Below are positions 7,066-15,606 of a stretch of DNA of 26,100 bases, one piece after another (positions within the stretch are counted from its first letter, which is position 1; every line of letters starts with the position of its first letter). The stretch comes from an uncultured Collinsella sp. (GTDB lineage: Bacteria; Actinomycetota; Coriobacteriia; Coriobacteriales; Coriobacteriaceae). A model generated the notes under the pieces. That model worked only from the letters and a program-made list of their open reading frames with translations, made no database searches and was not told the DNA's origin. The stretch covers positions 1-26,100 of the forward strand of contig URMO01000022.1 in assembly GCA_900549085.1 (NCBI GenBank), in the 5' to 3' direction. Both the position numbers and the translations under genes were made by a program.

Positions 7066-8487
7066 TTAGGCCATGAGCAGGCCGGTCTCCGCGACGTTCT
7101 TGTACCAGTACGCGCTCGCCTTGGGATAGCGCTTCTGGGTCTCAAAGTCGATGTAGAACAGGCCGTAGCGCTTGTTATAGCCGTTGGTCCAGGAGAACTG
7201 ATCCTGCAACGACCACACAAAGTAACCGTCGACGTTCACGCCGCCGTCGATTGCCTTGAGGATCCATGCGAGATGCTGACGCATGTAGTCGATACGAGGG
7301 GCGTCGTCGATAAAGCCATCCTCGAAGTCGTCCTTATAGCCCATGCCGTTCTCGGTGATGTAGATCTTCTTGTAGTTGGGGTAATCGTTCTTAATGCGGA
7401 GCAGCAGGTCGTAGAGGCCCTCGGGATAGATGATCCAGTCCCAATCGGTGGTGGGTACGCCTTCGCGCACGCATGACTCGCCCACGCCCTTGAGGAACCA
7501 GCGCGAGGAGCCCTTGTCGCCAGTGCCATTGTGGTTGATGTCGTTTTCGCCCTCGGCGGCACGCAGGAACTGACACTTGTACGTGTTGACGCCAAGGCAA
7601 TCGTTGTAGGGCAGCGCGGCGGTCAACGCGGCGATGTCCTCGTCACGAACGTCGAGCTCGCCGCCGGCGATATGGGCCAGCTTGGTCGCAGCTTCCATGG
7701 TGTCGGCTGCATAGTGGCCGCGGAAGGTGGCGTCGAGTACCCAGCGGTTGTTGATGACGTCGGCCATGCGAGCTGCCTCGCAGTCGGCGGCGTTGTTGGG
7801 GTCGAGGGGATACTTGGGCTCCAGGTTCTGGACAATGCCGATCTCACCCTCAAAGCCGCCCTCATGGAAGGCGACGACGGCCTTGGCGTGGGCCACCATC
7901 ATGTTGTGCATGAGCTGGAAGGCCTTGTCCAGGCGATACTTCTCGCCGTGCGGCCAGTTGCCGACGATAAAGCTGCCCTCGGCGGTTGCGGGAATCTCGT
8001 TAAACGTGAACCAGTGCTTGACCTCGGTGAACTCGGCAAAGCAGAACTTGGCGTACTCGACAAAGGCGTCGATCGTCGTGCGCGTCAGGAAGCCCTCGCC
8101 GCCGTCCTGGTAAAAGGCCTCGGGCGTATCGAAGTGATCGAGCGTGACATAGGGGATAACGCCGGCTTTGTTGCAGGTGGCGAAAAGCTCATGATAGAAG
8201 GCGACACCCTCGTGGTTGATCTCGCCAGTGCCGTTGGGGAAGATGCGGCTCCAAGCGATGGAGACGCGGATACCGTTGATGCCGAAGCGCTGGCACAGGT
8301 CGATATCGACCGGGTACTTGTTGTAGAAATCGCTTGCGGGATCGGGGGAGAAGCGACCCTGAGCTGCCAGGAAATCGTCCCAGGGCACTTTGCCCTTGCC
8401 GTGCGTGCGGGTCTCGCCCTCAACCTGGTAAGCGGCGGTGGCGCCGCCAAACACAAAGCCGTCGGGGAACTGCATGGGGTTGGTCAT
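7066..8487 (-). CDS. GH1 6-phospho-beta-galactosidase/glucosidase (GH1-1)
   Basis: The 473-aa cytoplasmic enzyme hydrolyses the 6-phosphorylated beta-glycoside delivered by EIICB-2. It is a full-length GH1 barrel. The acid/base glutamate is E164 in TFNEI and the nucleophile E379 in ITENG. S432, K439 and Y441 (in FSWTNGYNKRYG) match the phosphate-binding Ser, Lys and Tyr known from Lactococcus LacG (S428, K435, Y437), so it acts on phosphosugars rather than free glycosides. The overall pattern (TTDWDWIIYPEGLYD, YGLFYIDFETQKRYPK) is LacG-like, but galacto versus gluco preference cannot be read with certainty. The ATG follows AAAGGA by about six bases. It is second in an operon behind EIICB-2, 76 bp downstream, and ends at a strong terminator. 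Confidence 0.92.
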   Translation of the reverse strand: MTNPMQFPDGFVFGGATAAYQVEGETRTHGKGKVPWDDFLAAQGRFSPDPASDFYNKYPVDIDLCQRFGINGIRVSIAWSRIFPNGTGEINHEGVAFYHELFATCNKAGVIPYVTLDHFDTPEAFYQDGGEGFLTRTTIDAFVEYAKFCFAEFTEVKHWFTFNEIPATAEGSFIVGNWPHGEKYRLDKAFQLMHNMMVAHAKAVVAFHEGGFEGEIGIVQNLEPKYPLDPNNAADCEAARMADVINNRWVLDATFRGHYAADTMEAATKLAHIAGGELDVRDEDIAALTAALPYNDCLGVNTYKCQFLRAAEGENDINHNGTGDKGSSRWFLKGVGESCVREGVPTTDWDWIIYPEGLYDLLLRIKNDYPNYKKIYITENGMGYKDDFEDGFIDDAPRIDYMRQHLAWILKAIDGGVNVDGYFVWSLQDQFSWTNGYNKRYGLFYIDFETQKRYPKASAYWYKNVAETGLLMA

Positions 8488-8521
8488 GAGTCATCCTTTC
8501 TGTGGGATTCGAATAGGGAGA

Positions 8522-8548
8522 GGTGCCCGAACTGGGGATCCGGGCACC
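8522..8548 (-). other. Intercistronic hairpin between EIICB-2 and GH1-1
   Basis: GGTGCCCG (8522-8529) pairs with CGGGCACC (8541-8548). There is no T-tract, so it is more likely an mRNA-stabilising or processing hairpin, or a weak attenuator, than a full terminator. Equivalent GC-rich hairpins occur in the other two EIICB/GH1 operons. Confidence 0.6.
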
Positions 8549-8563
8549 AACAGAGGGAGGAAC

Positions 8564-10342
8564 CTAGTCGAGGTTCTCGCGGAGCCACTTGATGGCGCCA
8601 GCGGGGTCGCGAGTAAGGTCGATATATTCCTTACCGCGCGGGGCGAGCAGCTTAATGCCCAGGCGATCGGTGTCGGCCTTCATGTCGTTGTAGTAGCTAC
8701 GGACCTGCGGGGCAAGCACGATAACGTCGTACTGATCCATGATGGCAGTGTGCTGGCCATAGGCGCCTGCGGAGGAAGCGATGTTCTCTCCGGTCTGCGC
8801 GGCACCTTCCTTGATGGCGTTGGCAAGCATGGCAGAGGTGCCGGCGCCGGCGCACAGGACGAGGACCTTCAGACCGTCGACATCCTTCTTAGCGGATGCA
8901 TCGGCAGCGGGCTCGGGCTGATCGGCGACAGGCTTGCTGTCAGCGGCAGCGGCGGTCGGCTCGACGGCAGCGGTGGCCTGCTCGACAGCGGGCGCAGAGG
9001 TGCTGGCGGCGATGGTGGCAGCACCATCGGACTCGAGACCCAGCTCGGCGGCGCGCTCGGCTTCCTGGTCGCAGAGCAGCTTATCGTATGCCTTCAAGAA
9101 CGGCAGGTAGATGATGGCGTCCAGCAAGATGATGATCGCGACAAATACCAGGGCGATAAGCTGGAAGTTCGTGGTGATGAAGATGCCGATGGGGGCAGGG
9201 GTAGCCCAAGGCACCACGAAGGAGAAGCCGTTCATGCCCACGTTGTCGATAAAGAACTTGGCAACACTTACGTTGACGCAGCCGGCGGCAACAAAGGGGA
9301 TGAGCATGTAGGGGTTGAGGATCATGGGCGCGCCAAAGAGCAGCGGTTCGTTGACGGCGAAGGCAACAGGAACAATCGAGGCCTTACCGACGGCTTTGAG
9401 CTGCTTGGACTTCATAAAGAGAATCAGCAGAAGCGGAACGATGAACGTGGCGCCGGTGCCGCCGAACTCACCCACGAGCGACATGTTAAAGGTGAGGGAG
9501 TGGGCGGGGTGGCCACCGGCCAGCAGAACCTGCAGGTTCTCGGCCTGGTTGGCAAGACGGATGGGGTCGATGCCCGGCTGGACAATCGAAGGGCCGTGGA
9601 CACCGATGAACCAGAAGAACGCGGTGGCTGCCTGAATAAGGATGAGTCCGGGGTAGGTCTCTGCCGCAGTGAAGAGCGGGGAGAGCAGTTTGATAAGCAG
9701 CTCGGAGAACGGAACGCCCATGAGGTTGCGCACAACCACATCGATGATGCCGCAAATGATGACAGCGCCACCGAAGGGGATGATGTCGCGGAAGTTCTGT
9801 GCGATGGCGCCCGGAACCTCCTTGGGCAGCTTAATGGTCAGATCGCGCGAGACGCAGAACTTATAGACCCACACGGTAATGAACGCGGCGATATAGGCCG
9901 AGAACAGACCGCGCGTACCCATGCTGGTGCAATCGAAGACAGAAAGCTCGGAGCCGTTGAACTTGGTGGTGAACTGCGTAACAGCGAGCAGCAGCATGCT
10001 GCACTGGGCGGCAACCATGGTGGAGCCGTCGTTGAGCACCTTGCCGGCGGGCATGCGACGGTTCATGGAAGCCGTAAAGTTCTTGGCGGTGGTGCCGGCA
10101 ACCATGATGCCCATGACGCCCATGGTGAAGTTGTACAGCTTGTTGCACCAGTCGATGAGCGGCTGGGGCAACGTGATTCCAACTACGCCGGGAAGGGTGG
10201 CGATCAGCAGAAAGATCGAAGAGGTAAGGACGATGGGCATGCACCCAAGGAATCCGTCTTTGATGGCCTGGAGGTAGATGTTTCTCGAGATCTTCTCGAA
10301 GAACGGTTGATGCTTTTCGAGCATCTTTACGATGGCGTCCAT
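8564..10342 (-). CDS. PTS lactose/cellobiose-family EIICB permease (EIICB-2)
   Basis: The 592-aa permease has the same plan as EIICB-1: IIC membrane domain (about 1-425) with H249 in IGVHG and E332 in VNEPLLFG, a long linker very rich in Ala, Pro and Glu (about 426-488), and a IIB domain with the phosphocysteine C497 in VLCAGAGTS. It lacks a IIA domain and would depend on LacF or another EIIA. It is the first gene of an operon with GH1-1 and divergent from LacI-1; the 276-bp gap holds a 24-bp perfect palindrome. The start ATG follows AAAGGAG by about 5 bases. It is closer to EIICB-1 and EIICB-3 (shared KLPKEVPGAIAQNFRDI) than to EIICB-4. Confidence 0.94.
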   Translation of the reverse strand: MDAIVKMLEKHQPFFEKISRNIYLQAIKDGFLGCMPIVLTSSIFLLIATLPGVVGITLPQPLIDWCNKLYNFTMGVMGIMVAGTTAKNFTASMNRRMPAGKVLNDGSTMVAAQCSMLLLAVTQFTTKFNGSELSVFDCTSMGTRGLFSAYIAAFITVWVYKFCVSRDLTIKLPKEVPGAIAQNFRDIIPFGGAVIICGIIDVVVRNLMGVPFSELLIKLLSPLFTAAETYPGLILIQAATAFFWFIGVHGPSIVQPGIDPIRLANQAENLQVLLAGGHPAHSLTFNMSLVGEFGGTGATFIVPLLLILFMKSKQLKAVGKASIVPVAFAVNEPLLFGAPMILNPYMLIPFVAAGCVNVSVAKFFIDNVGMNGFSFVVPWATPAPIGIFITTNFQLIALVFVAIIILLDAIIYLPFLKAYDKLLCDQEAERAAELGLESDGAATIAASTSAPAVEQATAAVEPTAAAADSKPVADQPEPAADASAKKDVDGLKVLVLCAGAGTSAMLANAIKEGAAQTGENIASSAGAYGQHTAIMDQYDVIVLAPQVRSYYNDMKADTDRLGIKLLAPRGKEYIDLTRDPAGAIKWLRENLD

Positions 10343-10419
10343 AGAGCTCCTTTGCTACTTGATGCGCGATGCATGTGGATGGAACTGGTCGTCGATGGAT
10401 GGTCAGGACTGCCCGGAAA

Positions 10420-10438
10420 CCTTCCTGCTTAAGGAAGG
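10420..10438 (-). other. Small hairpin in the EIICB-2 leader
   Basis: CCTTCCT (10420-10426) and AGGAAGG (10432-10438) form a 7-bp stem between the LacI-1 palindrome and the EIICB-2 start. Its role is unknown; there is no T-tract in either direction. Confidence 0.4.
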
Positions 10439-10443
10439 CATTG

Positions 10444-10480
10444 CGAAATGACAACGTTGTCATTTCGTTAATGACAACGT
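10444..10480. promoter_or_regulatory. LacI-1 operator: 24-bp perfect palindrome plus half-site
   Basis: Bases 10444-10467 form a perfect palindrome centred on CG, with core TGACAACGTTGTCA. A second partial copy (TAATGACAACGT) follows at 10469-10480. CG-centred palindromes of this kind are the standard LacI-family operator. The location, between EIICB-2 and LacI-1, lets one site control both directions. Confidence 0.8.
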
Positions 10481-10514
10481 AAGACATTTTTGGAAGAGCA
10501 ACAAGGATATACGG

Positions 10515-10545
10515 GTGAGCGGTCGATATTGTCCGGTAAACGGTT
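10515..10545 (+). promoter_or_regulatory. Two RCGGT-type boxes 21 bp apart upstream of LacI-1
   Basis: GTGAGCGGTC (10515-10524) and GTAAACGGTT (10536-10545) align with their CGGT cores exactly 21 bp apart. The same spacing and core occur upstream of cassette 3, lacF and lacA. The site is separate from the LacI palindrome, so a different regulator is likely. Confidence 0.55.
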
Positions 10546-10617
10546 GATTTGTCAGTCGGGCAGGTAGTGTATGCTAGAACGCAAAAAGCAAGCGATGCAA
10601 AACCGACTGGAGAAGTA

Positions 10618-11628
10618 GTGGCAACGATGGACAAGAAAAATGTCTCAATGAACGATGTGGCGATTGCTGCGGGTGTTTATCTCAAGACGGTTTCGCGTGT
10701 GATCAACGAGCCCGATAGCGTGCGAGAGTCGACACGCGATAAGGTCCATTCCGCAATGGAGGCGCTCGGGTTTCGAACCAACTTTGCCGCGCGTTCGCTC
10801 AAGTTGGGCCGTTACGGGTGCATTGGCGTGGTGCTGTTCCACTTGTCGGGCGGTGCCGTGGACATGATTGACGGTATCGCAGATGCCGCCGAAGAACGCG
10901 GCTTTGCGCTCACGATGATCAAAAAGCGGGCGGGGGAGAAGATGACCCTTGCCGAAGCGGCGCGTAGGATGTCGCAGCTGCCTGTTGATGGCATGATCTT
11001 CAACCTGCGTCAGATGGTCGATGACTTTGATACTTTTGAGGCACCGAAAGACCTCAAGACGGTGATTATCACACCGATGGAACATCCTACCTGCTCCACC
11101 GTCAGTGACGACCAAGAGGGCGGCGCGCGCATGGCGTGCGAGTACTTCTTGAACCACGGGCATAAAAACGTGTACTTCGTCTCTGGTAAGAAAGAGTCGT
11201 TGTCGAGCCAGTGCCGTATGAAAGGTTGGCGTGCGGCACTCGAGGCGCGTGGCATTGAGCCGCCCGAGCCTCTGCAAGGCGATTGGAATGCGGATAGTGG
11301 CTATGCCGCGGGCCTTGTGCTTGCCGATAAGCCCGATTGCACGGCGGTCCTCGCTGCTAACGACTGCATGGCAAACGGCGTGATGATGGCTCTATGTGAC
11401 AAAGGGCTCAGTGTGCCCAATGATGTGTCCGTGATCGGCTTCGACGATGAGCTCTATAAGACGATTCCCAACTCGATTCTGACGTCGGTGAAGTTTCGCC
11501 ACCGCGAGCTGGGCGTCCGTGCGCTCAACGAGGTCGTCGCGGGTCTGGAAGCTCCGAGCTCCAGAAGCCGTACGCTCGTCTCGGGCGTGTTGGTCGAGCG
11601 TTCCAGCGTAAAGGACTTGCGGGCGTAG
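10618..11628 (+). CDS. LacI-family transcriptional regulator (LacI-1, cassette 2)
   Basis: The 336-aa repressor has an N-terminal LacI helix-turn-helix (MNDVAIAAGVYLKTVSRVIN), the hinge helix (NFAARSLKLGR) and a periplasmic-binding-protein-like sensor domain (DWNADSGYAAG, AVLAANDCMANG, VPNDVSVIGFDDE). I chose the GTG at 10618 because GGAG lies five bases upstream; the ATG at 10627 is the other option and an upstream ATG at 10549 has no ribosome site. It is divergent from EIICB-2 and probably represses that operon and itself through the palindrome at 10444-10467. The residues equivalent to LacI Tyr17-Gln18 are Leu-Lys, different from the two paralogues in this window, in line with its different operator. 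Confidence 0.92.
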   Translation: MATMDKKNVSMNDVAIAAGVYLKTVSRVINEPDSVRESTRDKVHSAMEALGFRTNFAARSLKLGRYGCIGVVLFHLSGGAVDMIDGIADAAEERGFALTMIKKRAGEKMTLAEAARRMSQLPVDGMIFNLRQMVDDFDTFEAPKDLKTVIITPMEHPTCSTVSDDQEGGARMACEYFLNHGHKNVYFVSGKKESLSSQCRMKGWRAALEARGIEPPEPLQGDWNADSGYAAGLVLADKPDCTAVLAANDCMANGVMMALCDKGLSVPNDVSVIGFDDELYKTIPNSILTSVKFRHRELGVRALNEVVAGLEAPSSRSRTLVSGVLVERSSVKDLRA

Positions 11629-11651
11629 ACGTGCTCGGCCTATTCCGTTTG

Positions 11652-11785
11652 TCTCGATCTGTAACAACTAGACGGTCAAAAGTGGTCTACATGTTACAGA
11701 TTGAGATTTTCGGCTTGGCCTGTGCGTTCATCTCGATCTGTAACAGCTAGGACCGAAAAACTCGGCTAGATGTTACAGATTGAGA
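11652..11785. repeat. Array C: two 55-bp dyad units, period 79 bp
   Basis: Units at 11652-11706 and 11731-11785 have TCTCGATCTGTAACA and TGTTACAGATTGAGA arms and A-rich loops on the plus strand. The array begins 23 bp after the LacI-1 stop and lies between the convergent ends of cassettes 2 and 3. Confidence 0.9.
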
Positions 11786-11810
11786 TGAACAGGAGGACGG
11801 GTGCGGTCTA

Positions 11811-11853
11811 AACAAAATGGCCCGCGCATCACACATCGATGCACGGGCCATTT
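11811..11853 (-). terminator. Terminator of the GH1-2/EIICB-3 operon, probably bidirectional
   Basis: AAATGGCCCGCGCAT (11815-11829) pairs with ATGCACGGGCCATTT (11839-11853) with one G-T-type mismatch. The minus strand runs on into TTTTGTTTAG; the plus side has ATTTATTG, so it may also stop LacI-1 transcripts. Confidence 0.85.
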
Positions 11854-11885
11854 ATTGTCTGCAAGCGGCAGGTGGTGTCAGCGTC

Positions 11886-13646
11886 TTATGCCTCGAGGTT
11901 TTCCTCGATCCAGGCGACGGCACCCTTGGGATCCTTAGTGAGGTCGATGTACTGTTTGCCCTTGGGCGACAGCAGCGTGATGCCCAGGCGGTCGGTGTCG
12001 GCCTTCATCTCGTTGTAATAGGTGCGAACCTGCGGAGCCAGGACGATGACGTTGTACTGGTCCATGATGGCGTAGTGGCTGCCGTAGGCACCGGCGTTGG
12101 CGGTAATGTCGATGCCCAGCTCGTCGGCGCCTTCCTTAAGCGCGTTGGCGAGCAGTGCAGAGGTGCCGGCGCCAGCGCACAGAACCAGAACCCTCAGATC
12201 CTTGCCCTTAAGGGCGGACGGAGCTGCGGAGGCCTCAGTGGCAGAAGCGGTCTCGACAACAGGAGCCTCAACGGCGGGGGCGGCAGCGGTCTTGACGGCC
12301 TTGGTCTCCTCGGCCTCTTCTTCGGCCAGGGTTTCGGCCTCCTGCTTGCACAGGACGTTGTCGTAGGCCTTGCAGAACGGGTAGTAGATCAAGAAGTCAA
12401 CGACCAGCAGGACGACAACCAGGACCAGAGAGATCGGCTGGAAGTTGGTGTCGATGAAGGTGCCGATCGGTCCGGGGAGTGCCCACGGCATGGCATAGAT
12501 AAAGCCGTTCATGCCCAAAAAGTCGATGAAGAACTTACCAATGAGGACGTTGGCCACGGGGGCAAACAGGAACGGGATCAGGAAGTACGGGTTGAGGATG
12601 ATGGGCGCGGCGAACAGCAGCGGCTCGTTGACGGCGAACATCACGGGCACGACAGAGGCTTTGCCGACGGCCTTGAGCTGCTTGGAGCGCATAAAGAGCA
12701 GGAAGATGATCGGGACAATGAACGTGGCGCCGGTGCCGCCGAGTTCGCCGATGTAGTTACCGAAGTTTTCGGTCAGGGCGAGGGCGGGGTGACCGCCGGC
12801 CTGCAGCGTGGCGAGGTTGGTGGTGATGTTGCCAAACAGCGCGGCGTTGAGGGCAGGCTTAACGACCGAGGGGCCGTGGATGCCCATGAACCAGAACAGC
12901 GGGATCATGAACCAGATGAGGGCGAGGCCGGCGTAGGAATCGGCAGCGGCGAACAGCGGGCTCACCAGCGTGGAGATGACGTTGGCAAACGGGACGGCCA
13001 AGCAGGTGCGGCAGATAACGTCGATGACGGCGACAAACAGGATGGAGAAGCTGAAGGCGAAGATGTCGCGGAAGTTCTGGGCGATGGCGCCGGGGACTTC
13101 TTTGGGCAGCTTGATGGTGATGTCTCGCTTAATGCAGAAGGCATAGATGTTGACCGTGGCAAATGCGGCGACAAAGGAGCTCAGCAGGCCCTTGGTGCCC
13201 ATGTTGTCGGTAAAGAACACCGAGACATCGGCGCCGTCGATCTTGGCACTCGTCTGGGTAACGGCCAAGATGAGCATGGCGCACATGGCGGCGACCATGG
13301 TGCTCGTGGCGTTGATGGCCTTGCCGGCAGGCATGCGGCGGTTCTTGGAGCCGGTCAGCGCGCTTGCGGTGGTGCCGGCGACCATGATGCCCACGACGCC
13401 CATCGTGAAGTTGTAAACCTTGTTGCAGAAGTTCACGACGTCGACGTTCCACCAGTCGGGCAGCGTAAAGCCGCCGACCGTGGCGACAACGCCCGGCAGG
13501 GTCGAAATAAGCAGGAAGACAGAAGAAGACAGGATAATGGGCATTGCTGCCAAAAAGCCGTCTTTAATGGCCTGAAGGTAGATGTTCTTAGAGACCTTGT
13601 CGAAGTACGGCTGACCTTTCTCCAAGAACTTAACGATCGATTCCAT
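11886..13646 (-). CDS. PTS lactose/cellobiose-family EIICB permease (EIICB-3)
   Basis: The 586-aa permease has a IIC membrane domain (about 1-435) with H257 in MGIHG and E341 in VNEPLLFA, an Ala/Glu/Val-rich linker (about 436-482), and a IIB domain with the phosphocysteine C490 in VLCAGAGTS. There is no IIA domain. The ATG follows AGAGGAG by about 8 bases. It is downstream of GH1-2, unlike the permease-first order in cassettes 2 and 4, with a 176-bp gap that contains a GC-rich hairpin, so it may have its own promoter or depend on read-through. A strong terminator follows. Its sequence is closest to EIICB-1 and EIICB-2. Confidence 0.94.
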   Translation of the reverse strand: MESIVKFLEKGQPYFDKVSKNIYLQAIKDGFLAAMPIILSSSVFLLISTLPGVVATVGGFTLPDWWNVDVVNFCNKVYNFTMGVVGIMVAGTTASALTGSKNRRMPAGKAINATSTMVAAMCAMLILAVTQTSAKIDGADVSVFFTDNMGTKGLLSSFVAAFATVNIYAFCIKRDITIKLPKEVPGAIAQNFRDIFAFSFSILFVAVIDVICRTCLAVPFANVISTLVSPLFAAADSYAGLALIWFMIPLFWFMGIHGPSVVKPALNAALFGNITTNLATLQAGGHPALALTENFGNYIGELGGTGATFIVPIIFLLFMRSKQLKAVGKASVVPVMFAVNEPLLFAAPIILNPYFLIPFLFAPVANVLIGKFFIDFLGMNGFIYAMPWALPGPIGTFIDTNFQPISLVLVVVLLVVDFLIYYPFCKAYDNVLCKQEAETLAEEEAEETKAVKTAAAPAVEAPVVETASATEASAAPSALKGKDLRVLVLCAGAGTSALLANALKEGADELGIDITANAGAYGSHYAIMDQYNVIVLAPQVRTYYNEMKADTDRLGITLLSPKGKQYIDLTKDPKGAVAWIEENLEA

Positions 13647-13759
13647 AGTTCACGCTCCTCTTTGCATGAAATCTTAATGGCATGGACGTTGAAAACCTAT
13701 ATGGTCTCCCGCTTGCTAAAAGCCCGGGTGCAGGCGGGGCCGGTCCCAGGGGGAGAGAG

Positions 13760-13796
13760 GGGAGCGGCTGGGTTTGTATCGCATAGGGCCGCTCCC
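13760..13796 (-). other. Intercistronic hairpin between GH1-2 and EIICB-3
   Basis: GGGAGCGGC (13760-13768) pairs with GCCGCTCCC (13788-13796). On the minus strand it is followed by CCTCTCTCCC rather than T's, so termination would be weak at most. Confidence 0.6.
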
Positions 13797-13822
13797 TTCT
13801 CGGGGGAAAGCGAGGCGATGCG

Positions 13823-15271
13823 CTACTGCGCGTCCGCCATAGTGTCGGCGAGCTCCTTGTACCAGAGTGCCGACTGCTTGATGTAGCGTTTTTGCGTGTC
13901 GAAGTCGATGTAGAACAGGCCGTAGCGCTTGTTATAGCCATTGGCCCACGAGAACTGGTCCTGCAGGCTCCAGATAAAGTAGCCCTGGACGTCGACGCCC
14001 TCGGCGCGCGCCTGGAGCACCTTCTCCATGTGCTGGTCGACAAAGTCGATGCGCTCGGGATCGGCGACGATGCCGTTTGCGTCGGGCTCGGGGTCCTTGT
14101 GGCCCAGGCCGTTTTCGGTGATATAGATGACGGGGAGGTTGGGATAGGTGGCGCTGATGTGCTTGAGCGTGTCGTAGAGGCCTTGCGGGTAGATGAGCCA
14201 ATCCCAGTCGGTGGTGGGGATACCCGGCATATCGACCTGCTGCCCGACGCCCTTAAACTTAAAGCACGAGGTGCCCTTGTCTCCGGTGCCGTTAAAGCTG
14301 TTGGTGGACTCGCCATCGTAGGCGGCGATAAACGCCGACTGATAGTAGTTGAGGCCGAACATATCGTTGCGGGGCGCCGCCTTGGCGAGCTCCTCCATGT
14401 CGCTGTCCTCAACCGTAAGCGTGGCGTTGTTGGCACGCAGAATCTCGTTGATGAGTGAGAGGGTGCGCGCGGAGTAGTGGCCCAGGAAGGCGCCGTCCAT
14501 GATGAAGTCGGTGTAGAAGGCGTTGTACAGGTCGGCGGCGTGCTGGTCGGCGGGCGAGTCGGTGGCAGGATATGCCGGCGTCAGGACGTTGACCATGCCA
14601 ATGCGGCCGCCCAGGTGCTCGGTCTCGTCAAGATCCTTATACAGGTTGACGGCGCGGGCGTGGGCAACGAGCTCGTTGTGCTGGCTCTGGATGCCGCTCG
14701 TCACATCAAAGTGATGGTTGGGCGGGAAGTTGCCTTGGATGTATTGGGAGTGCGAGAGGCTGATGAGCTCGTTGATGGTGAACCAATTCTTGACCTCGCG
14801 GAACTCGCGGAAGCAGAACTCGGCATAGCGCACATAGGCGTCGACGGTCTTGCGGTTGAGCCAGTCGCCCTGGTTGAACAGGGCGGCGGGGGAGTCAAAG
14901 TGATGCAGGGACACATAGGGCTCGACGCCATACTTTTTGCAGCAGGCGAACAGCTCGTGGTAGTGCTTAACGCCCTCGGCGAGGGGTTCGGCATCGTCGC
15001 CGTTGGGGAAGATGCGGGTCCAGGCGATGGACACACGAATGGCGTTGAGTCCATGCTCGGCAGAAAGGCGGATATCCTCCTCGTAGCGGTTGTAGAAATC
15101 ACTGGCCGGGTCGGGCAAAAAGCGACCCTGGGCGACAAGGTAATCGTCCCACATGGTCTTACCCTTGCCTGCCACCTTCGTGGAACCTTCCGTTTGGTAC
15201 GCGGCGGTTGCGGCGCCCCAAACAAAGCCCTTCGGCAGCTGCTGTACGCGGTTTAGCAAAGACATATGCAT
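13823..15271 (-). CDS. GH1 6-phospho-beta-glycosidase (GH1-2)
   Basis: The 482-aa enzyme is the most divergent of the three GH1 proteins here. The acid/base glutamate is E168 in the variant motif TINEL and the nucleophile E386 in ITENG. The phosphate-binding Ser, Lys and Tyr of the LacG type are at 441, 448 and 450 (FSWANGYNKRYG). It therefore probably cleaves a 6-phospho-beta-glycoside delivered by EIICB-3. It has YPQGLYD where GH1-1 has YPEGLYD and GH1-3 has YPEGLFD. Two close start codons (15271 and 15265) share one GAGAGGG ribosome site; I cannot choose firmly between them. It is the first gene of its operon, divergent from LacI-2, with two LacI-type operators in the gap. Confidence 0.9.
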   Translation of the reverse strand: MHMSLLNRVQQLPKGFVWGAATAAYQTEGSTKVAGKGKTMWDDYLVAQGRFLPDPASDFYNRYEEDIRLSAEHGLNAIRVSIAWTRIFPNGDDAEPLAEGVKHYHELFACCKKYGVEPYVSLHHFDSPAALFNQGDWLNRKTVDAYVRYAEFCFREFREVKNWFTINELISLSHSQYIQGNFPPNHHFDVTSGIQSQHNELVAHARAVNLYKDLDETEHLGGRIGMVNVLTPAYPATDSPADQHAADLYNAFYTDFIMDGAFLGHYSARTLSLINEILRANNATLTVEDSDMEELAKAAPRNDMFGLNYYQSAFIAAYDGESTNSFNGTGDKGTSCFKFKGVGQQVDMPGIPTTDWDWLIYPQGLYDTLKHISATYPNLPVIYITENGLGHKDPEPDANGIVADPERIDFVDQHMEKVLQARAEGVDVQGYFIWSLQDQFSWANGYNKRYGLFYIDFDTQKRYIKQSALWYKELADTMADAQ

Positions 15272-15386
15272 ACACCCTCTCGTCTCGCTGTTCGATATTG
15301 TGCGTTTGCGCTCAGGAGGCTCCCTGGTTAGCGTTCAGCGGTGAAAAAGCCCGATAAACACTATCTTAAAATGATTAGAACCAAAA

Positions 15387-15422
15387 TGAGCACGTGAACA
15401 TTTGACAATGAGCACGTTAACA
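15387..15422. promoter_or_regulatory. Two LacI-2 operators, 22 bp apart, upstream of GH1-2
   Basis: TGAGCACGTGAACA (15387-15400) and TGAGCACGTTAACA (15409-15422) are near-identical CG-centred sites two helical turns apart. They lie 116-151 bp upstream of the GH1-2 start and form the cassette-3 version of the LacI operator. Confidence 0.75.
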
Positions 15423-15461
15423 TCCGGCTGGGATGTATAGAAACAAAACAACTTCAAACAG

Positions 15462-15494
15462 CCGCGAACGGTTGTATTTGTTCGGTAAGCGGTT
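15462..15494 (+). promoter_or_regulatory. Two CGGTT boxes 21 bp apart upstream of LacI-2
   Basis: CCGCGAACGGTT (15462-15473) and CGGTAAGCGGTT (15483-15494) have CGGTT cores exactly 21 bp apart and lie just upstream of a TTGACA box. Confidence 0.55.
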
Positions 15495-15498
15495 TTGA

Positions 15499-15554
15499 TT
15501 GACAGAAGTTTTCATGTTGTGGTATATGGCTCGGGTATCATGAGCACGTTATCA
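15499..15554 (+). promoter_or_regulatory. LacI-2 promoter with overlapping operator
   Basis: TTGACA (15499-15504) and TATATG (15523-15528) are spaced by 18 bp. A third cassette-3 operator, TGAGCACGTTATCA, lies at 15541-15554, over or just after the expected transcription start, which suggests autorepression. The remaining part of the gap 15272-15606 shows no gene. Confidence 0.6.
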
Positions 15555-15606
15555 ATGTATGTACGATGCGCCATGGGCGCGGGGAATAGTTGGGAAGCAG
15601 GTTAGC

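Noticed and set aside
6955..7476. Open frame starting inside array B with the same first residues as one at 11667 (minus strand)
   Set aside because: The shared start (MLQIETNG) is only the translated dyad arm; the rest is antisense to known genes.
8438..10432. Long plus-strand open frame opposite EIICB-2 (and similar ones opposite EIICB-3 at 11817-13886 and EIICB-4 at 18430-20262)
   Set aside because: They are antisense shadows of well-recognised permease genes with GC-biased codons; they have low-complexity Gly/Asp/His-rich products, no ribosome site and no known domain.
10444..10467. BglG-type RNA antiterminator site controlling the beta-glycoside operons
   Set aside because: No BglG/LicT-type antiterminator gene is present, and the palindromes are CG-centred DNA operators next to LacI genes.
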